Program-made: the position numbers and the translations under genes
Part shown: positions 36,672-45,551 of the stretch, one piece after another
How positions within the stretch are numbered: position 1 is the first letter of the stretch
How the letters are laid out: each line of letters begins with the position of its first letter
Notes under the pieces: generated by a model
Database searches by the model: none
The model's input: the letters and a program-made list of their open reading frames with translations, nothing else
What the model was told of the DNA's origin: nothing
Origin: Brachybacterium avium
GTDB taxonomy: Bacteria; Actinomycetota; Actinomycetes; Actinomycetales; Dermabacteraceae
Assembly (NCBI RefSeq): GCF_002216795.1
Contig: NZ_CP022316.1
Coordinates: 1,922,001-1,986,000 of the forward strand
Direction of reading: 5' to 3'
DNA: 64,000 bases

Positions 36672-37340
36672 ATGACCAGCAACGAGACCCTGCCCGACGA
36701 CTTCGGCCGCGACTTCATCCGCGGCGTGCACGAGCACCTCGGCGGCGCCGCCGACGCGCTCGGCGACCTCGACCGCCGCTCCGGGGACGGTGACTTCGGC
36801 GCGAACATCCGCACCGCCCTGAAGCTCGCCGCCGAGAACATCGAGGCCGACGCTCCCTCCACCTACCGTCAGTGGGGCAGTGCGATGTACATGGCCTGGC
36901 TCGGGGTGGGCGGCACCAGCGGGCCCCTGTTCGGCATGTTCTTCCGCGACCTCGCCAAGGCCGCCGACGACCAGGCCGAACCAACCCTCGCCCAGTTCGC
37001 CGAGGCGCTCGCGGCCGGGCAGGCCACCATCCAGAAGTACGGCGAGGCGAAGGTGGGGGACAAGACCATGGTCGACGCCCTCGACCCGGCCGTCGCCGCG
37101 CTGCGCTCGGCCGTAGAGTCGAGCACGTCGGCGGGCGAGGCGCTCGCCGCCGCGGAGAAGGCCGCCGTCGAGGCCGCCCGGGCGACGGCGGAGACCACCG
37201 CGCGCCGCGGCCGCGCCAGCTACGTCGGCGATGCGGCCAAGGGCGTGATCGACCCCGGCGCCGCGGCGATGGCCCTGGTCATCGGTGCCGCCCGCGCCGC
37301 TGTCGACGGGGAAGAGGTGGACGCGGGCTGGATCGGGTGA
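36672..37340 (+). CDS. dhaL: Dihydroxyacetone kinase subunit DhaL
   Basis: 222 residues; holds ADP/ATP and passes phosphate to the DhaK-bound substrate. Motifs: LDRRSGDGDFGANI (Mg-ADP binding), GTSGPLFGMFF, GDKTMVDALDPA and ARRGRASYVGDAAKGVIDPGAA. Starts ten bases after dhaK with GAGGAGACCGAG upstream. No dhaM phosphotransferase gene follows, unlike in PTS-linked operons. Confidence 0.94.
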   Translation: MTSNETLPDDFGRDFIRGVHEHLGGAADALGDLDRRSGDGDFGANIRTALKLAAENIEADAPSTYRQWGSAMYMAWLGVGGTSGPLFGMFFRDLAKAADDQAEPTLAQFAEALAAGQATIQKYGEAKVGDKTMVDALDPAVAALRSAVESSTSAGEALAAAEKAAVEAARATAETTARRGRASYVGDAAKGVIDPGAAAMALVIGAARAAVDGEEVDAGWIG

Positions 37341-37349
37341 GCCGAGGCC

Positions 37350-37379
37350 GCGCCTCCCGCGACGGATCGTGGGAGACGC
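37350..37379. terminator. Hairpin between dhaL and the convergent gene
   Basis: Stem GCG-C-CTCCC / GGGAG-A-CGC with a 12-base loop in the 42-base gap between convergent genes. Probable bidirectional terminator. Confidence 0.55.
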
Positions 37380-37382
37380 GGA

Positions 37383-37586
37383 TCAGCGGGCGGCGTTCTC
37401 GGGGCGCCGGTCCTCGGGCGCCTCTTCGATGATCGCCCGGGCCTTCATCTGAAAGGCATCTGCGAGCTCGAGGAACTGCACGTCCAAAGGATCACGTACG
37501 AGCACCCGCTGGTTGTCGCGGGACCTCATGACGACTGTGTACGGCTTTCGAGCGCGTGCGCGCCGGGGCGGATTGTCGATGCTCAT
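37383..37586 (-). CDS. Hypothetical small basic protein
   Basis: 67 residues, preceded by a very strong AAGGAGGT ribosome site inside the end of the upstream gene; start and upstream stop overlap as ATGA. Basic N-terminus (PRRARARKPYTVV), then SRDNQRVLVRDPLDVQFLELADAFQ. No family recognised. Paired with the membrane protein upstream in a two-gene unit of lower GC content. Confidence 0.7.
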   Translation of the reverse strand: MSIDNPPRRARARKPYTVVMRSRDNQRVLVRDPLDVQFLELADAFQMKARAIIEEAPEDRRPENAAR

Positions 37587-38017
37587 TTAGACCTCCTTCG
37601 GGTGGCCTGATACCAGAGTCTACGGAACAGACCTGGTGGACCGGTAGAGGGCCTCGGCTCCGCGGCGGCGAGCGTCAGCTTGTCGACGAGCTCGCTGATC
37701 AGAATCTCGTTCGCATCCGAGAGCATCTTGACGTCGGCCTCGTCCCATCGCTCGTCGTCGAGAAGATGATTGAGGAGCTGCATTCCCGTGTTCCGCCCTA
37801 CCTTGTCTTCTTCTCGAGTCAGATCCATCGCGTATTCGACACGACGCCACCACTCGGCTCGGCTGTCGGCTTGTCGCCGGTGGTGCAGGTTCAGCAAAGC
37901 GATCGCCGCAGCGACGAATGCCACGACAGCTGTCGCGTACGGGGCGAACGGCTCCAGAAGGCCCAAGAGGTGCGCGATGCCGTCAGCGGTGTCCCGCAGC
38001 CATTCTCCCACTCTCAT
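37583..38017 (-). CDS. Hypothetical membrane protein
   Basis: 144 residues with one clear membrane helix near 27-45 (PYATAVVAFVAAAIALLNL) followed by a charged cytoplasmic region (RRQADSRAEWWRRVEYAMDL ... NHLLDDERWDEADVKML). The layout resembles small one-helix proteins with a phage or accessory distribution, but I do not recognise a family. Coupled to the small gene downstream. Confidence 0.7.
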   Translation of the reverse strand: MRVGEWLRDTADGIAHLLGLLEPFAPYATAVVAFVAAAIALLNLHHRRQADSRAEWWRRVEYAMDLTREEDKVGRNTGMQLLNHLLDDERWDEADVKMLSDANEILISELVDKLTLAAAEPRPSTGPPGLFRRLWYQATRRRSK

Positions 38018-38244
38018 TTCGTCTCGCCTCTGTAGTCAGAGCGGCTCCTCGCCTCCTTGGTGAGCCGTGCGCCTATCGAAGGTGTTCGGCCAGCGTAGGG
38101 GCAGAGACCGTGCGACACAGCTGCATCGCTGTGATTGTGGATGCGCCTCGGGGCGCCGCCGCCCATGTGTTCGCGATGTGATCCCGCCGCCGTCACCGCG
38201 GACACCTCCGCAGATCCGACAGGGCGCTGATAGGTTCACCCACC

Positions 38245-39063
38245 ATGTCCGACCTCGCCGCGCTCATCCCTGCTCTGGGCGTCGGTCCCTGGATGCTGGT
38301 GGCCCTCGGCGCGCTGATCGTCGGCTTCTCCAAGACGGCGCTGCCCGGTGCCGGCACCATCGCCGTGGGTATCTTCGCCTTCGCCATGCCCGCCAAGGAG
38401 TCCACCGCCGCACTGCTGCTCCTGTTGATCGTGGGAGACATGACCGCGCTGTGGGTCTACCGGCGCGAGCCCGACGTGCGCACCCTGGTGCGCCTGCTGC
38501 CCAGCGCCATGATCGGGGTGGTGATCGGCGCGCTCTACTTCTCGCGGGTCGACGGAGACGCAGTGCGGCTGACCATCGGTGTCATCCTGCTGACCCTGGT
38601 GATCCTCACCCTGTGGCGCCGGAACCTCACCCGGCGCCGCGCCGCTGCCGCTGCCCGGGCCGGTGAAGAGCAGACGCCCGTCGCGGCAGGTTCCCAGCCC
38701 GGTTTCGCGGCGACCGCGCAGGGCATGGGATTCGGGCTGCTCGGCGGCTTCACCACCATGGTCGCCAACGCCGCCGGGCCCGTGATGTCGCTGTACTTCT
38801 ACGCGATGCGGATGCCGGTGCTGACCTTCCTCGGCACCTCCGCCTGGTACTTCGCGATCGTGAACCTGTTCAAGGTGCCGTTCTCCGCAGGGCTGGGGCT
38901 GATCACCCGCGACACCCTGGTGATGGACGCGATGCTGGTGCCCGCCGTGCTGATCGGCGCGTTCGCCGGCTCGAAGGTCGCCCGGCGGATCCCGCAGAAG
39001 GTGTTCGAGAACCTGATCCTGGTGCTCACCGTCGCCGCCGCGCTGGGCCTGCTGCTGCTGTGA
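38245..39063 (+). CDS. TauE/SafE-family membrane exporter
   Basis: 272 residues, eight hydrophobic segments in two halves: GALIVGFSKTALPGAGTIAVG in the first and GLLGGFTTMVANAAGPVMSLY in the second, the family duplication. Related in kind to the protein at 8386-9123 but clearly different in sequence. A hydrophilic loop lies at about 130-155. TAGGTT lies eight bases before ATG 38245, so the mRNA may be leaderless. Sulfite or organosulfonate export is the family role; substrate unproven. Confidence 0.9.
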   Translation: MSDLAALIPALGVGPWMLVALGALIVGFSKTALPGAGTIAVGIFAFAMPAKESTAALLLLLIVGDMTALWVYRREPDVRTLVRLLPSAMIGVVIGALYFSRVDGDAVRLTIGVILLTLVILTLWRRNLTRRRAAAAARAGEEQTPVAAGSQPGFAATAQGMGFGLLGGFTTMVANAAGPVMSLYFYAMRMPVLTFLGTSAWYFAIVNLFKVPFSAGLGLITRDTLVMDAMLVPAVLIGAFAGSKVARRIPQKVFENLILVLTVAAALGLLLL

Positions 39064-39097
39064 CGCACCCTCCGCGGGCAGCCGTCCGTGGAAACCC

Positions 39098-39119
39098 GCT
39101 GAGCTGTCCCTCGCTCAGC
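39098..39119. terminator. Hairpin between TauE and WYL genes
   Basis: Seven-base stem GCTGAGC / GCTCAGC with an eight-base loop between convergent genes. Confidence 0.5.
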
Positions 39120-39150
39120 TGGTGCTGCTGGGTCGCGGCTCCCGCTGCGT

Positions 39151-40110
39151 CTACCGGTCCGGCGCTGTCCGCACCGAGCCGGCCCACTGCCCCAGCCGCT
39201 CGATCACGCCCAGCAGCTCGGGAGGATCGATCACCTCGATCGGGGCACCGACCCAGGCCAGATGCATCACCACCCAGTGCAGCTCATCAGCACCGGCACG
39301 CAGGATGCAGGCATCCGGCCCGTCGGTCGTGACCGTGCCGGCCCGAGCCGGCACCTGCGGGGCGATCTCCGCCAGCGGGGCGAGGATCCGCACCGTGATC
39401 GCCGTGCGATACCCGCCCACCGTGATCGATTCGCGCACGGTCGCCTCGATGTCCGGGGTAGGACGCTCGGTGATGGCGAAGGTCGAGGCGTGCACCTCAT
39501 GCATCCGGTCCAGTCGGAAGGTGCGCCAGTCCTCGCGCTGCAGATCCCAGGCGAACAGATACCAGCGACTCTCGACCGACAGCACCCGGTAGGGCTCCAG
39601 TCGGCGCTCGCCGCGTTCGCCGTCCGGCTTCTCGTAATCCACCCGGATCCGTCGTCGATCACGCACCGCCGTGGCCAGGGCCAGCAGCACCTCCGCCCGG
39701 GCGGAGGGCAGGGGGCGAGCGACCACCCCCAGGGCGCCCGTGACTGCGGAGACCTCCGCCCGCACCTCCGGCGGCAGGATCCGATCCAGTGCGGCCAGCG
39801 CCCGCAGGGCCTCGACGTCCAGGCCCTCGATCCCGGAGGAGGCCGTCAGCCGCAGCCCGACGGCCACGGCGACCGCCTCATGCGCGCCCAGCAGCAGCGG
39901 CGGCAGCTCCTGCCCCGCACCCAGCTGGTATCCGCCGCCGTGCCCCGCGGAGGTCAGCACCGGATAGCCCATCGCACGCAGGCGGTCCACATCCCGCCGC
40001 ACCGTCCGCACGGTCACCCCGAGCTCGCCGGCCAGCTCGGGGCCGCTCCACACGGTGCGCGACTGCAGCAGCGCGAGCAGCCGCAGGGCTCTTCGGGTCA
40101 CATCGCTCAT
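39151..40110 (-). CDS. WYL-domain transcriptional regulator (YafY type)
   Basis: 319 residues: N-terminal helix-turn-helix (WSGPELAGELGVTVRTVRRDVDRLRAMGYPV), WYL domain at about 135-215 (RRIRVDYEKPDGERGERRLEPYRVLSVESRWYLFAWD) and a WCX-like C-terminal part. WYL domains sense nucleotides or other ligands. Divergent from two DinB-like genes, which it may control. ATG 40110 is preferred to an upstream open extension. Confidence 0.92.
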   Translation of the reverse strand: MSDVTRRALRLLALLQSRTVWSGPELAGELGVTVRTVRRDVDRLRAMGYPVLTSAGHGGGYQLGAGQELPPLLLGAHEAVAVAVGLRLTASSGIEGLDVEALRALAALDRILPPEVRAEVSAVTGALGVVARPLPSARAEVLLALATAVRDRRRIRVDYEKPDGERGERRLEPYRVLSVESRWYLFAWDLQREDWRTFRLDRMHEVHASTFAITERPTPDIEATVRESITVGGYRTAITVRILAPLAEIAPQVPARAGTVTTDGPDACILRAGADELHWVVMHLAWVGAPIEVIDPPELLGVIERLGQWAGSVRTAPDR

Positions 40111-40232
40111 GCACACACTCTGCCCGACTTCGAGGACAGGAACTGTCCGCCCAGGCGGCAACAGTGGTTCCTGCACGCACCGACCGGTCGCCGTGAACCC
40201 CGGTCGGCACTCGAGCAGAAACAGAGAACACC

Positions 40233-40808
40233 ATGCCCTTCCTGACCGCAGAGACCACCGACGAGCGCGACAGCCTCGCCACCTTCGCCCAGCAGCAGAT
40301 CGAGCAGATCGCCACCACCCTCCACGGCCTCGACCGCGAGCAGCTCGCGCAGATCCCGAGCGCCTCCGGGATGAGCCTCGGCGCGCTGGCCCGGCACGTG
40401 CTGCTGGTCGTCGAGCGCGCCTCCGGGACCATCACCGCCGCCCCCGAGGCACCCCCGGCGCCCGCCCGCGCCCCCCAGCAGCTCCAGGCCGAGGGCACCA
40501 TCGCTCCCGACGCCCTGCGCGCAGAGGACACCGCCGACTCGCTGAGCACGGAGCTCCACCGCGCCGGGAAGGAGCTCGCCGCCGCGATCCACGCCGCCGC
40601 TCCGGAGACCCGCGGCCCCGTTCCCGGCCAGCCCTGGTTCGAGGGGCGCCAGACCTGGACGATGCGCTGGTACGCACTGCACCTGATCGAGGAGAACGCC
40701 CGCCACGCCGGCCACGCGGACATCCTGCGCGAGTCCCTGGACGGCAAGGGCGCCTACGAGCTCAACGCCCTCGTGGCCGGGCAGACCTGGCCACCGCCCG
40801 GATGGTGA
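40233..40808 (+). CDS. DinB-superfamily protein
   Basis: 191 residues. Four-helix DinB/YfiT-like fold: EQIATTLHGLDREQLAQIPSAS, LGALARHVLLVVERASG (first His) and WYALHLIEENARHAGHADILRE (two His) give the metal-binding His triad typical of the family. Such proteins act as thiol- or metal-dependent transferases; the role here is unknown. Followed after 48 bases by a second DinB-like gene. Confidence 0.86.
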   Translation: MPFLTAETTDERDSLATFAQQQIEQIATTLHGLDREQLAQIPSASGMSLGALARHVLLVVERASGTITAAPEAPPAPARAPQQLQAEGTIAPDALRAEDTADSLSTELHRAGKELAAAIHAAAPETRGPVPGQPWFEGRQTWTMRWYALHLIEENARHAGHADILRESLDGKGAYELNALVAGQTWPPPGW

Positions 40809-40856
40809 ACGCACCCCCCCCGGACCCGAACCGCACAACTCTTCCAGGAGAACCAC

Positions 40857-41474
40857 ATGACCAGTGATGAGACGACCCAGAACGAGCAGCTCCGCGGCAC
40901 CGGCGGCGACCTGCCCACCGTGCTGCTCGACCAGATCGAGCTCCATGTCCGCGAGCACCTGCGCCCTCGGCTCGAGGGGCTCACCGACGAGGAGTACTTC
41001 TTCGACCCCTCCGGCTCCGGCCGTGCCTGGACGATCCATCCGCGCACCCCGGAGGGGGAGCAGCCGCCCACCCCGTTCCAGGGCGGCTCCGGGGCGATGG
41101 CGATCGACTTCGAGATCCCCGAGCCCGAACCCGCGCCGCTGACCACGATCGCCTGGCGGCTCGGCCACATCATCGTGGGCCTGCTCGCGATGCGCAGCCA
41201 CGACCACCTCGGCGGCCCGCCCGCGGACTACATGAGCTGGGACTACGCCGCGACCGCGACGGAGGCGCTGGCCCAGTTCGATACGGAGTACGAGCGCTGG
41301 ATCACCGGTGTGCGCAGCTGGGACGCGGAGGACCTCCAGGTCGCCGTCGGCGAGGCGGAGGGTCCGTGGGCCGAGCACTCCCGCGCCACGCTCGTCGCCC
41401 ATCTGAACCGTGAGCTCATCCATCACCTCGCCGAGATCGCGCTGCTGCGCGACCTGTGGGCACACCGGGGGTGA
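40857..41474 (+). CDS. DinB-superfamily protein
   Basis: 205 residues. LRPRLEGLTDEEYFFDP near 36-53, TIAWRLGHIIVGLLAMRSHDHLG (first His) and LVAHLNRELIHHLAEIALLRDLW (His pair), again a DinB-type triad. ATG 40857 follows CAGGAG. Adjacent to another DinB-like gene of different sequence, suggesting a functional pair under the divergent WYL regulator. Confidence 0.86.
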   Translation: MTSDETTQNEQLRGTGGDLPTVLLDQIELHVREHLRPRLEGLTDEEYFFDPSGSGRAWTIHPRTPEGEQPPTPFQGGSGAMAIDFEIPEPEPAPLTTIAWRLGHIIVGLLAMRSHDHLGGPPADYMSWDYAATATEALAQFDTEYERWITGVRSWDAEDLQVAVGEAEGPWAEHSRATLVAHLNRELIHHLAEIALLRDLWAHRG

Positions 41475-41558
41475 GCCGCAGGGCCCGGCCCGGGGCTGGG
41501 CCGCACGGAGCCGGGGTGAGCCGAAGCAGATGCCCGGACCCTGATCGACCCTGCCTCA

Positions 41559-41775
41559 GCTGTCGCCATGGGGGTGCTGTGGCGACAGCGGGGGCCTTCT
41601 CGGCGGATGGGCGCTGGCTGAGCCTGATCGAGTCTGTGTGAGCTGTCGGCGTGCGAGCGCTGTGGCGACAGCTGGGGCGTGCTCGGCGGCGCGGAGCTGG
41701 GGCGAGCCGGAGCGGGTGCTCGGGCCCGGGTCGACCCTGCCTGAGCTGTCGCCGTGCGGGTGCTGTGGCGACAGC
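41559..41775. repeat. Three copies of an intergenic hairpin repeat
   Basis: Three related units, each GCTGTCGCC - 13 bases - GGCGACAGC, at 41559-41589, 41642-41672 (first arm GCTGTCGGC, one mismatch) and 41745-41775. Loops share GTGCGxGxGCTGT. Flanking sequence (GAGC before, TGGGGCGTGCTCGGC after) is also shared. Starts are 83 and 103 bases apart. They fill most of the 412-base gap at 41475-41886, which has no gene. Possibly a REP-like family or an array of terminator/RNA hairpins. Confidence 0.75.
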
Positions 41776-41886
41776 TGGGGCGTGCTCAGCCGCGCGGGGC
41801 AGTGAGATGGCTGCGCACGATCCCGAGTAGATCCCGATTCGGTGAACACTTGCCCGCCCCGGGCCCGCAGGGGGGACGATAAGAGC

Positions 41887-42600
41887 ATGTCCTTCGACCT
41901 GGTCCCCGCCGAGCTCCTCGCGAGCGCGCTGACCGCCGTGCTGCTGTCCATCCCGTTCTCCTTCGTGCTCGCCGGCGCCGCCATCTCCGGCCCGCGCCGC
42001 ACCTGGAACCGGGCCGGGCTGGCGATGGGCATCGGCCTGCTGATCGGCGTGCTGCTCGCCGCGGCGACACTGTTCGCCCTGCCCCTGGGGCCCACCTCGG
42101 CGCTCTTGGACATCGGCATGCTGCTGGGGCTGGCCTGCGCGATCGTCGCCGCGGTGCTGGTGATCATCCAGGATGACGGCACGACCGTCTCCACCGTCCT
42201 GGGCGTCATCGCCTGCGTGCTGATCGGCCTCGCCGTGCCGGCGGATGCGATGCGCGCGATCCTCAGCCTCAGCTCCTCCGTGCTGGTGCTGATCGCCGCC
42301 ATGGTGATCGAAGCGGTCGCACTGGCGGCGATCGTCGGCTTCCTGGTCGCCGGTGCGGGCCGTGTGCGGGCGCTGCAGATCGGGGTGGCGGCCGCCGGCA
42401 TCGTCTCCGCAGTGCTGATCGGGGAGGGGGTGCTGGCGATCCTGCTCCGCGACGCCGCGGGGGTCGCGCTTCCGCAGGCCTCGCTCACCGCCATGCTCAT
42501 CACGGCGCTGGTCGCACTGGTGATCGGCAGTGTGGTGGGCGGCGTGCTGGACACGGTCCGCAGCCGGCGACAGGTCGAACCGATCCGCGAGCCGCGCTGA
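41887..42600 (+). CDS. Hypothetical multi-span membrane protein
   Basis: 237 residues with about seven hydrophobic segments and little else; short charged loops such as SGPRRTWNRAG and a basic C-terminus TVRSRRQVEPIREPR. No conserved motif I recognise. The ATG at 41887 follows GGGGGGACGATAAGAGC. Could be an orphan channel or transporter-like protein. Confidence 0.75.
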   Translation: MSFDLVPAELLASALTAVLLSIPFSFVLAGAAISGPRRTWNRAGLAMGIGLLIGVLLAAATLFALPLGPTSALLDIGMLLGLACAIVAAVLVIIQDDGTTVSTVLGVIACVLIGLAVPADAMRAILSLSSSVLVLIAAMVIEAVALAAIVGFLVAGAGRVRALQIGVAAAGIVSAVLIGEGVLAILLRDAAGVALPQASLTAMLITALVALVIGSVVGGVLDTVRSRRQVEPIREPR

Positions 42601-42643
42601 GCGGAGCGGGCTCGCGCCTCCGCGTCAGCCTCGCGCCTCTGCG

Positions 42644-43474
42644 TCAGCCCCGCGGGGGCAGCGCGTAGCCCTGCGGCGCGAGCCGGGTGAGCTCCTCGCG
42701 CAGCAGCTGCCCGATCGCTGCGCGACGTGCCGTGCCCATCCGCTCGATCGGACCGGTCACGCTCACCGCGATCGAGCGCCCGCTGCTGCGCGTCAGGGCG
42801 ACGCCCACGCAGGCGATGCCCGCCTCGTTCTCCTCGACCTCCGCGGACCAGCCGCGACCGGCGGTCTGCTCGAGGACCTCGGCGAGATGCGCCGCAGAGA
42901 TCACGGTCCCGGTCTCCTCGCCCTCGGTGGCCTGCGCGTACGCGGCCAGCGCCTCGGCACGCACGCCGTCGGCCGCGAGCATCGCGCGCCCCATCGCGGT
43001 GCGCGCCGCCGGGGCCCGACTGCCGATCCGCGACCACACCCGCACCGTGCGCTCGGGCTCGACCTTGTCCAGGTAGAGCACCCTCGTGCCGTCCATCTGC
43101 CCCAGGTGCACCAGCTCCTGGGTGCGCTGGGAGATGCTCGCCAGCACCGGGGCGAACAGGGTCTGCAGGTTCTCGCCGGCACCGAAGGCCGGGGTGAGGT
43201 CCAGCGCGGCCGAGCCCAGGTGGTACTGCTGGTCGCTCGCGGACTGGTCGGCGAAGCCGCGGTGCATGAGCGCCCGCAACAGCCGATGCACCGAGGCCTT
43301 GTTCAGCCCGCTCTCCGCAGCGATGTCGCGCAGGGACATCCCCTCGGGGCCGGCCGCGGCGAGGATCTGCAGCAGCATCAGCGCCTTGTCCACGCTGCCG
43401 ACGGGGCTGGAGCCCGAGGCCGGGTCCGTCGGCCCGGTGATCGATCCGGGAGTTCTCGATTCTGCGGCGGTCAT
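42644..43474 (-). CDS. IclR-family transcriptional regulator
   Basis: 276 residues. Winged helix at about 27-90 ([28 protein letters not shown]) and IclR effector domain at 100-265 ([53 protein letters not shown]). Divergent from D-mannonate dehydratase, which it probably regulates; IclR proteins of hexuronate pathways sense keto-deoxy sugar acids. Confidence 0.92.
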   Translation of the reverse strand: MTAAESRTPGSITGPTDPASGSSPVGSVDKALMLLQILAAAGPEGMSLRDIAAESGLNKASVHRLLRALMHRGFADQSASDQQYHLGSAALDLTPAFGAGENLQTLFAPVLASISQRTQELVHLGQMDGTRVLYLDKVEPERTVRVWSRIGSRAPAARTAMGRAMLAADGVRAEALAAYAQATEGEETGTVISAAHLAEVLEQTAGRGWSAEVEENEAGIACVGVALTRSSGRSIAVSVTGPIERMGTARRAAIGQLLREELTRLAPQGYALPPRG

Positions 43475-43547
43475 CTCGGGTGCCCCTCCTGCGGTGGAAC
43501 CGTGTTGCCGGGGTGCCGGCGGATGTCTAGACTCATCACGAACCGCA

Positions 43548-43572
43548 GAATACGCGTTCCATCATATAAAAC
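43548..43572 (+). promoter_or_regulatory. Candidate IclR operator upstream of manD
   Basis: GAATACGCGTTCC followed by an AT-rich ATCATATAAAAC. The same layout, GAA-N4-CGTTCC (13 bases, here CG before TTCC) then an AT-rich run with TATAA, lies in front of the KDPG aldolase gene (51296-51320) at a similar distance and orientation. It sits in the divergent region between IclR and manD. Confidence 0.55.
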
Positions 43573-43616
43573 ACCAGTGGCGTCGTGCGGTCCGTCGCCC
43601 GCACCGGAGGACCCGC

Positions 43617-44864
43617 ATGGCCATCGAACGCCTCGACGTGAACGTCACCAGCCCCGGCCGCAACTTCGTCACCGCGAGGATCACCACCTCCGACGGTCTC
43701 ACCGGCCTCGGCGACGCCACCCTGAACGGGCGTGAGCTCGCGGTCGCCTCCTATCTGCGCGACCACGTCGCCCCCACCCTGATCGGCCGTGACGAGTCGC
43801 AGATCGAATCGATCTGGCAGTACCTCTACCGCAGCCCGTACTGGCGCCGTGGCCCGGTCACCATGGCGGCCGTTGCCGCGATCGACATGGCGCTGTGGGA
43901 TATCGCCGCGAAGAAGGCCGGCGAGCCGCTGTACAAGCTGCTCGGCGGCGCCTCCCGCACCGGGCTGCTCAGCTACGCCCACGCCTCCGGCACCACGATC
44001 GATACGCTCAACGATGCGATCCGCGGCTATCTGGACCAGGGCTTCCAGGCGGTGCGGATCCAGGCCGGGGTGCCCGGCCTCGGCCAGATCTACGGTGTCC
44101 ACGATGCCGCCCCGGGCGGGAAGTACGAGTACGAGCCGGCGGGTCGCGCGACAGTGAGGGCCGGGGGTGCGGCGATGCGGCCGACGGAGGAGACCTGGGA
44201 TACCGCCGCCTACCTCCGCCACCTGCCCACCGTCTTCGCCGGGGTGCGCGAGGAGTTCGGTCCCGAGCTGCACCTGCTGCATGACGGCCACCATCGGATG
44301 ACCCCGCTCGAGGCCGCGAAGCTCGCCAAGCGGATCGAGCCCTTCGATCCGTTCTGGCTCGAGGACTGCACCCCCGGGGAGGACCAGGCGGCGCTGCGCC
44401 TGGTGCGCCACCACTCGGTGACGCCGCTCGCGATCGGCGAGGTGTTCAACTCCGTCTACGACTACCAGACGCTGATCACGGAGCGGCTGATCGACTACGT
44501 GCGCTCCTCGGCCACCCACGCCGGCGGCATCACCGGGCTGCGCCAGATCATGAGCTTCGCCGCGATCTACGGCATCCGCTCCGGCTTCCACGGCCCCACC
44601 GACGTCTCCCCGGTGGGTATGGCCGCGAACCTGCACCTGGGGCTCGCGATCCACAACTTCGGGATCCAGGAGTACATGCCGCACTCCGAGACCACACTGT
44701 CCGTGTTCCGCACCAGCTACCGCTTCGCGGACGGTCTGCTGCATCCGGGGGAGAACCCGGGCCTCGGGGTCGAGCTCGACGAGGAGGCGGCGGCCCGGCA
44801 CGCGTACCAGCCCGCCTATCTGCCGGTGAACCGGCTGCGGGACGGGACCGTGCACGACTGGTGA
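43617..44864 (+). CDS. manD: D-mannonate dehydratase family enzyme (ManD/RspA)
   Basis: 415 residues, enolase superfamily, mandelate-racemase subgroup. N-terminal capping domain to about 115; then [17 protein letters not shown], metal ligands in [16 protein letters not shown] and IGEVFNS. It matches ManD, which dehydrates D-mannonate (and D-gluconate in some) to 2-keto-3-deoxygluconate. ATG 43617 follows GGAGG. KDG would then go to the KdgK and aldolase encoded 5 kb away. Confidence 0.9.
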   Translation: MAIERLDVNVTSPGRNFVTARITTSDGLTGLGDATLNGRELAVASYLRDHVAPTLIGRDESQIESIWQYLYRSPYWRRGPVTMAAVAAIDMALWDIAAKKAGEPLYKLLGGASRTGLLSYAHASGTTIDTLNDAIRGYLDQGFQAVRIQAGVPGLGQIYGVHDAAPGGKYEYEPAGRATVRAGGAAMRPTEETWDTAAYLRHLPTVFAGVREEFGPELHLLHDGHHRMTPLEAAKLAKRIEPFDPFWLEDCTPGEDQAALRLVRHHSVTPLAIGEVFNSVYDYQTLITERLIDYVRSSATHAGGITGLRQIMSFAAIYGIRSGFHGPTDVSPVGMAANLHLGLAIHNFGIQEYMPHSETTLSVFRTSYRFADGLLHPGENPGLGVELDEEAAARHAYQPAYLPVNRLRDGTVHDW

Positions 44865-44888
44865 GCGCCCTGGGGCCGGGGTGCCCGG

Positions 44889-45395
44889 TCAGGCCGCGGG
44901 GCCGGCCGTGGCGTGGCGCACCTCGACCAGGCGCAGCACCGCCACGGTGAGGAGCGCGGTCTCTGCGGCGGCGAGCAGCATGAGGGACGGCGTCGCGACG
45001 GGGTCGAAGGCGGCCAGCAGCGCCCAGCTGAGCAGCATCGAGAACACCGAGACCAGGCCGGTTCCCATGCCGACCACCGCCAGCACCGGTCGGTGCAGCG
45101 CGAGCACGGCGAGGATCGTCGTGGCCAGTGCGGTGAGGAATGCTTGCATCGGCAGCAGCGTGAGCAGGTTGCCGAGGTCGATCGTGGCGGGATTCGGCCA
45201 GGACTCGACCGTGATGTCGTCGGTGCGCAGCTTGCCGTCGAACCACGCCATGCGCCGGGTGGGCAACGCGAGTCCCACCGTGGCCAGCCCGCTCGTCACG
45301 ATCGCGCCCCACGTCGCCAGCCTGCGCGCCCGGGCCGGCCGTCCCCCGGCTGCCCTGACGCTCGACGTCGCCGCCATCCCCTCCGTCGCTGTCAT
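44889..45395 (-). CDS. Hypothetical membrane protein
   Basis: 168 residues with four hydrophobic segments at about 27-47, 75-95, 99-125 and 132-155. After the first helix an extracytoplasmic loop (RRMAWFDGKLRTDDITVESWPNPATIDLG) follows. ATG 45395 is chosen; ATG 45377 in frame is possible. No family recognised. Confidence 0.7.
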   Translation of the reverse strand: MTATEGMAATSSVRAAGGRPARARRLATWGAIVTSGLATVGLALPTRRMAWFDGKLRTDDITVESWPNPATIDLGNLLTLLPMQAFLTALATTILAVLALHRPVLAVVGMGTGLVSVFSMLLSWALLAAFDPVATPSLMLLAAAETALLTVAVLRLVEVRHATAGPAA

Positions 45396-45551
45396 GCCCC
45401 GAGGATCGCCTCCCCTCCGCAAGATCGCAAGGCGAGCGCACCGGACCTGCGCAGAAGGCACCATGGGAGTGCCCTCCGCCGCGCACGACGAGAAGGGACC
45501 GCAGCCGCCCCCGCCACAACGCGAGGCTCCGGCACCTCGAGAGGAGCCCCG

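Noticed and set aside
38245-39063. TauE exporter as part of the sulfatase cluster
   Set aside because: It is over 3 kb away, separated by dhaKL and convergent genes, so a link by function is not supported by position.
41559-41775. CRISPR array
   Set aside because: Only three units, unequal spacing, units are themselves hairpins with conserved loops, and no cas genes are present.
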